From contig VXZL01000679.1 of assembly GCA_009845505.1 (NCBI GenBank), forward strand, positions 1-7,373: a stretch of 7,373 nucleotides of DNA, read 5' to 3'. The position numbers and the translations under genes were made by a program. Within the stretch, counting starts at the first letter, position 1, and each line of letters starts with the position of its first letter. The notes under the pieces were generated by a model. That model was not told the origin of the DNA. It did not search any database and saw only the letters and a list, made by a program, of their open reading frames with translations. Positions 5,181 through 7,373 of the stretch are shown piece after piece. The DNA comes from Candidatus Poribacteria bacterium (GTDB taxonomy: Bacteria; Poribacteria; WGA-4E; WGA-3G).

Positions 5181-6638
5181 ATGATGCCCAATATTCCTGA
5201 ACCGATTCTAAATCTGCTGAAGGAAATCGGCGAAGTCGGTGGAAAAGGCACTTACATCGTCGGCGGGTTCGTCCGTGACCTTCTGCTCAAACGACCGAAC
5301 CTCGACATCGACATCGTTGTGGAAACGGATGCAATGCCAGTCGCAAAAACGATGCAGGATCGGTGGAACGGGAAATTGCACGTGCATCCGCAATTCGGCA
5401 CTGCAACTGTCACGCCAGCGAACCCTAATCTGCCCAAAATAGACTTCGTCACGGCACGTCGTGAAACTTACGAAACTGCAGGAGCGTTACCTATAGTAGC
5501 ACATGGGACTCTCACGGATGACCTGCATCGAAGGGATTTCACGATCAACGCATTAGCCATGCGTTTAGATAAGCGTGCTTTCGGGACTATTGTTGATAAC
5601 GTAGGTGGACTCGAAGACCTTGAGAAAGGTATCATCCAGGTTCTACACGCGCGAAGCTTTACGGACGATCCGACGCGTATTTTCCGCGCCTGTCGATATG
5701 CTGGACGTTATAACTTTCGTATTGCTGAGACGGATGTGGATCTAATCCGGGCGGCATTCCCTGTACTTGCAGAACTGAGTGGTGAACGGATTCGGAACGA
5801 AATTGATAGCGTCCTTTTGGAGGAAAATGCCCCGCGAATTGTGCAACAACTCGCAGAATTTGACGTATATGATATAGTCCGCAGAGGCTGGCAGATTTCA
5901 CCAAATTTTGGGGATGATTTCCAAATGGCGCGACGGGCAATCGCTTGGGCATCAGAGCATCTTACGGATGACGAATTTCGGTCTGAACTTGTCCGTTGGA
6001 TGGCATTTTTTGGCTCACATACGTCGGTCTATCAGATTGAGGCACTGAGTTTTAGGCTTGTCTTAACGCATCAGCTGCGGCGGTTGGTAAGTCCTGCACA
6101 GGCAGAGAACCACCAAGTTTCGCTTGAGAAAGTGACATACGCTGTCTTTGAAAAACTCGGATTTCCGTTGTCGCCGGACGTTTCAATTGAACACCAAAAT
6201 GGAAAATGGCTCATCGTTGATGCGGATGCTTTAACAGGGATAGGAACAACTTACGTCTGCGGAGAAAGCAGTCTATTTCAGGTAGAAACGCCGCTCACTG
6301 CTTATAATGAATTAAAAAAAGGACTTGGCGCACTAAAGAAGTGGGTGAAACCGAGCGAAATTTACCAATTGCTTAAACCTTATCCAATTGAGGCATTAGT
6401 TCTGGGGTCTGAAGATGAAACAACCCCGCAATGGAAACGCGAAAAAATAAGAGACTACCTCCTTGCGCTGCGCAAGGTTCAACCCTTGATTACAGGGAAA
6501 GATTTAATTCAATTAGGGAAAAAGCCGAGTCGTGCGTTTAAAACGCAACTGTGGAAACTATTTGCTGCGCAGTTAGACGGAGAAATCAACAAGAAAGAGG
6601 AGGCGTATTCCCACTTACGGAACATAGATAATGTCTAA
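5181..6638 (+). CDS. cca: CCA tRNA nucleotidyltransferase (class II, poly(A) polymerase family)
   Basis: This 485-residue enzyme adds or repairs the CCA end of tRNA without a nucleic-acid template. The nucleotidyltransferase head has YIVGGFVRD (25-33) and the catalytic pair Asp42/Asp44 in LDIDIVV, then the RRDFTINALA block (117-126). The nucleotide-selecting helix is DDPTRIFRACRYAGRY (162-177), where Asp163 and Arg166 match the EDxxR motif and its first acid is Asp162 instead of Glu. SGERIRNEI (200-208) begins the RNA-binding neck. The last part (LGKKPSRAFKTQLWKL..LDGEI) matches the C-terminal tail of long bacterial CCA enzymes but lacks the usual PGP. No HD phosphohydrolase domain is seen. 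Tandem ATG codons (5181, 5184) are both possible starts, and the Shine-Dalgarno is weak (AGAA). It starts 44 bases after the cyclase stop. CCA addition is favoured over poly(A) or A-only addition, but this cannot be settled from sequence alone. Confidence 0.94.
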   Translation: MMPNIPEPILNLLKEIGEVGGKGTYIVGGFVRDLLLKRPNLDIDIVVETDAMPVAKTMQDRWNGKLHVHPQFGTATVTPANPNLPKIDFVTARRETYETAGALPIVAHGTLTDDLHRRDFTINALAMRLDKRAFGTIVDNVGGLEDLEKGIIQVLHARSFTDDPTRIFRACRYAGRYNFRIAETDVDLIRAAFPVLAELSGERIRNEIDSVLLEENAPRIVQQLAEFDVYDIVRRGWQISPNFGDDFQMARRAIAWASEHLTDDEFRSELVRWMAFFGSHTSVYQIEALSFRLVLTHQLRRLVSPAQAENHQVSLEKVTYAVFEKLGFPLSPDVSIEHQNGKWLIVDADALTGIGTTYVCGESSLFQVETPLTAYNELKKGLGALKKWVKPSEIYQLLKPYPIEALVLGSEDETTPQWKREKIRDYLLALRKVQPLITGKDLIQLGKKPSRAFKTQLWKLFAAQLDGEINKKEEAYSHLRNIDNV

Positions 6639-7311
6639 TTTTGATCCTTTCGCTGCGATTCTTGTGGTTACACAGTTCATAATTCTGTTAACCTTTCACG
6701 AATGGGGACATGCGAAGTCAGCGGATATGTTAGGGGATCCAACGGCGAAGAATCAGGGACGCATGTCGCTGAATCCGGGGGTTCATATTGACATCATCGG
6801 TACGGTGATACTTCCGCTGCTTGGAACGCTTTTCGGTGGTGCTTTCTTTGGGTGGGCGAAGCCGGTGCCGGTCAATCCGTTCAACCTGAAGAACCCTCGC
6901 CGAGATCTGATGCTCATCGCAGCAGCGGGACCTTTCATGAATATCCTGCTCACTTTCGTCATTTTGGGAGGACTTAGGATCGTATTGGAATTTACAGACT
7001 TCAGTCCGCGGAGCTCACTGCTGCACGCTGAAATAAATAGGCAAGTCATTCGGATGGCACTCATTAGCGTGTTTCTCGCAGCGTTTAATATGCTGCCGCT
7101 CTTTCCACTGGACGGTTTTAGCGTTGTTCGAGGTTTGCTTCCGGAAGATGCTGCACGTCAATTTGAAAAGTTAATGCCCTACGGTATGCCAATTTTGATG
7201 TGTCTGATCTTTATGCCATATTTCCTCCCTATACTCAACATATTCGGATTCTTGAGTGACATTAGTTATGCGATATTCGATTTAATAGCAACAATTGTCG
7301 GCTTACGCTGA
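6631..7311 (+). CDS. site-2 protease family (M50) intramembrane zinc metalloprotease
   Basis: This 226-residue, very hydrophobic protein is typical of the short M50 proteases without a PDZ domain. The zinc site is HEWGH (23-27): His23 and His27 as ligands, Glu24 catalytic. The third ligand is Asp161 in NMLPLFPLDG (153-162). FGWAKPVPVNP (73-83) and AAAGPFMN (97-104) are also diagnostic. Hydrophobic segments lie at about 7-22, 54-75, 93-115, 137-158 and 183-206, with a last one near 210-224. It sits in the inner membrane and would cut membrane-spanning substrates, but no substrate can be named. Its ATG overlaps the last 8 bases of the CCA gene, and an in-frame TAG at 6625 excludes any earlier start, so translational coupling is likely. 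A GAGGAGG at 6597-6603 is too far away (27 bases) to act as a normal ribosome site. Confidence 0.94.
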   Translation: MSNFDPFAAILVVTQFIILLTFHEWGHAKSADMLGDPTAKNQGRMSLNPGVHIDIIGTVILPLLGTLFGGAFFGWAKPVPVNPFNLKNPRRDLMLIAAAGPFMNILLTFVILGGLRIVLEFTDFSPRSSLLHAEINRQVIRMALISVFLAAFNMLPLFPLDGFSVVRGLLPEDAARQFEKLMPYGMPILMCLIFMPYFLPILNIFGFLSDISYAIFDLIATIVGLR

Positions 7312-7331
7312 AAAATAAATTGTTTTATACT
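7303..7331 (+). promoter_or_regulatory. possible weak promoter for a following gene
   Basis: TATACT (7326-7331) is identical to the -10 of the 4395 promoter. Seventeen bases upstream is only TTACGC (7303-7308), a poor -35, and there is no TGn extension. The gap is very AT-rich. Only the -10 is convincing. Confidence 0.25.
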
Positions 7332-7366
7332 CAGCAAGTTTCAATATTAAAGGATCAGTTGGAAGT

Positions 7367-7373
7367 ATGGAAG
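7367..7373 (+). CDS. possible start of another gene (only two codons visible)
   Basis: An ATG occurs at 7367 near the window edge, after AGGA (7351-7354, 12 bases away) and GGAAG (7361-7365, one base away). Neither spacing is ideal and only Met-Glu can be read, so this is a guess. Its position would suit the next gene after the protease. Confidence 0.25.

Overview
This is bacterial chromosomal DNA of moderate GC (near half by eye; not counted). Seven genes are tightly packed and all lie on the + strand. No mobile element, CRISPR array, rRNA or tRNA was recognised. The mix (a StrS/AHBA-synthase-like DegT aminotransferase, a bacterial lipase-maturation-factor protein, a 'cyclase family' metal hydrolase, a CCA-adding enzyme and a site-2 protease) would fit an environmental, probably diderm lineage such as Candidatus Poribacteria. 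That placement is an impression from gene content, not shown by the sequence.

Left part (1-1713): a 126-residue membrane-anchored protein of unknown function is followed, after a 75-base leader carrying a short 8-base repeat, by a PLP-dependent DegT/DnrJ/EryC1/StrS aminotransferase.

Middle (1714-4359): an N-terminal DCC/DUF393 thiol-redox domain is fused to a complete lipase maturation factor (LMF) membrane protein. A weak hairpin and T-run lie directly before its ATG. Seventeen bases after its stop comes an inositol-monophosphatase/HisN-type phosphatase with its own good ribosome binding site, so the two are probably cotranscribed.

Boundary (4360-4455): this is the best regulatory region in the window. 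It holds a near-consensus sigma-70 type promoter with an extended -10. A perfect 6-3-6 inverted repeat lies across the -35 box. It most likely drives the next gene and possibly those after it.

Right part (4456-7373): a cyclase/kynurenine-formamidase-like metal hydrolase lacks one otherwise conserved active-site histidine. It is followed by a CCA tRNA nucleotidyltransferase and an M50 site-2 protease, whose genes overlap by 8 bases. The last 62 bases hold a possible weak promoter and possibly the first codons of another gene.

No wholly new multi-gene system is evident. The items most worth following up are the redox-LMF fusion, the palindrome-controlled promoter, the active-site substitutions in the cyclase and phosphatase, and a speculative aminocyclitol or amino-sugar link between the aminotransferase and the phosphatase.
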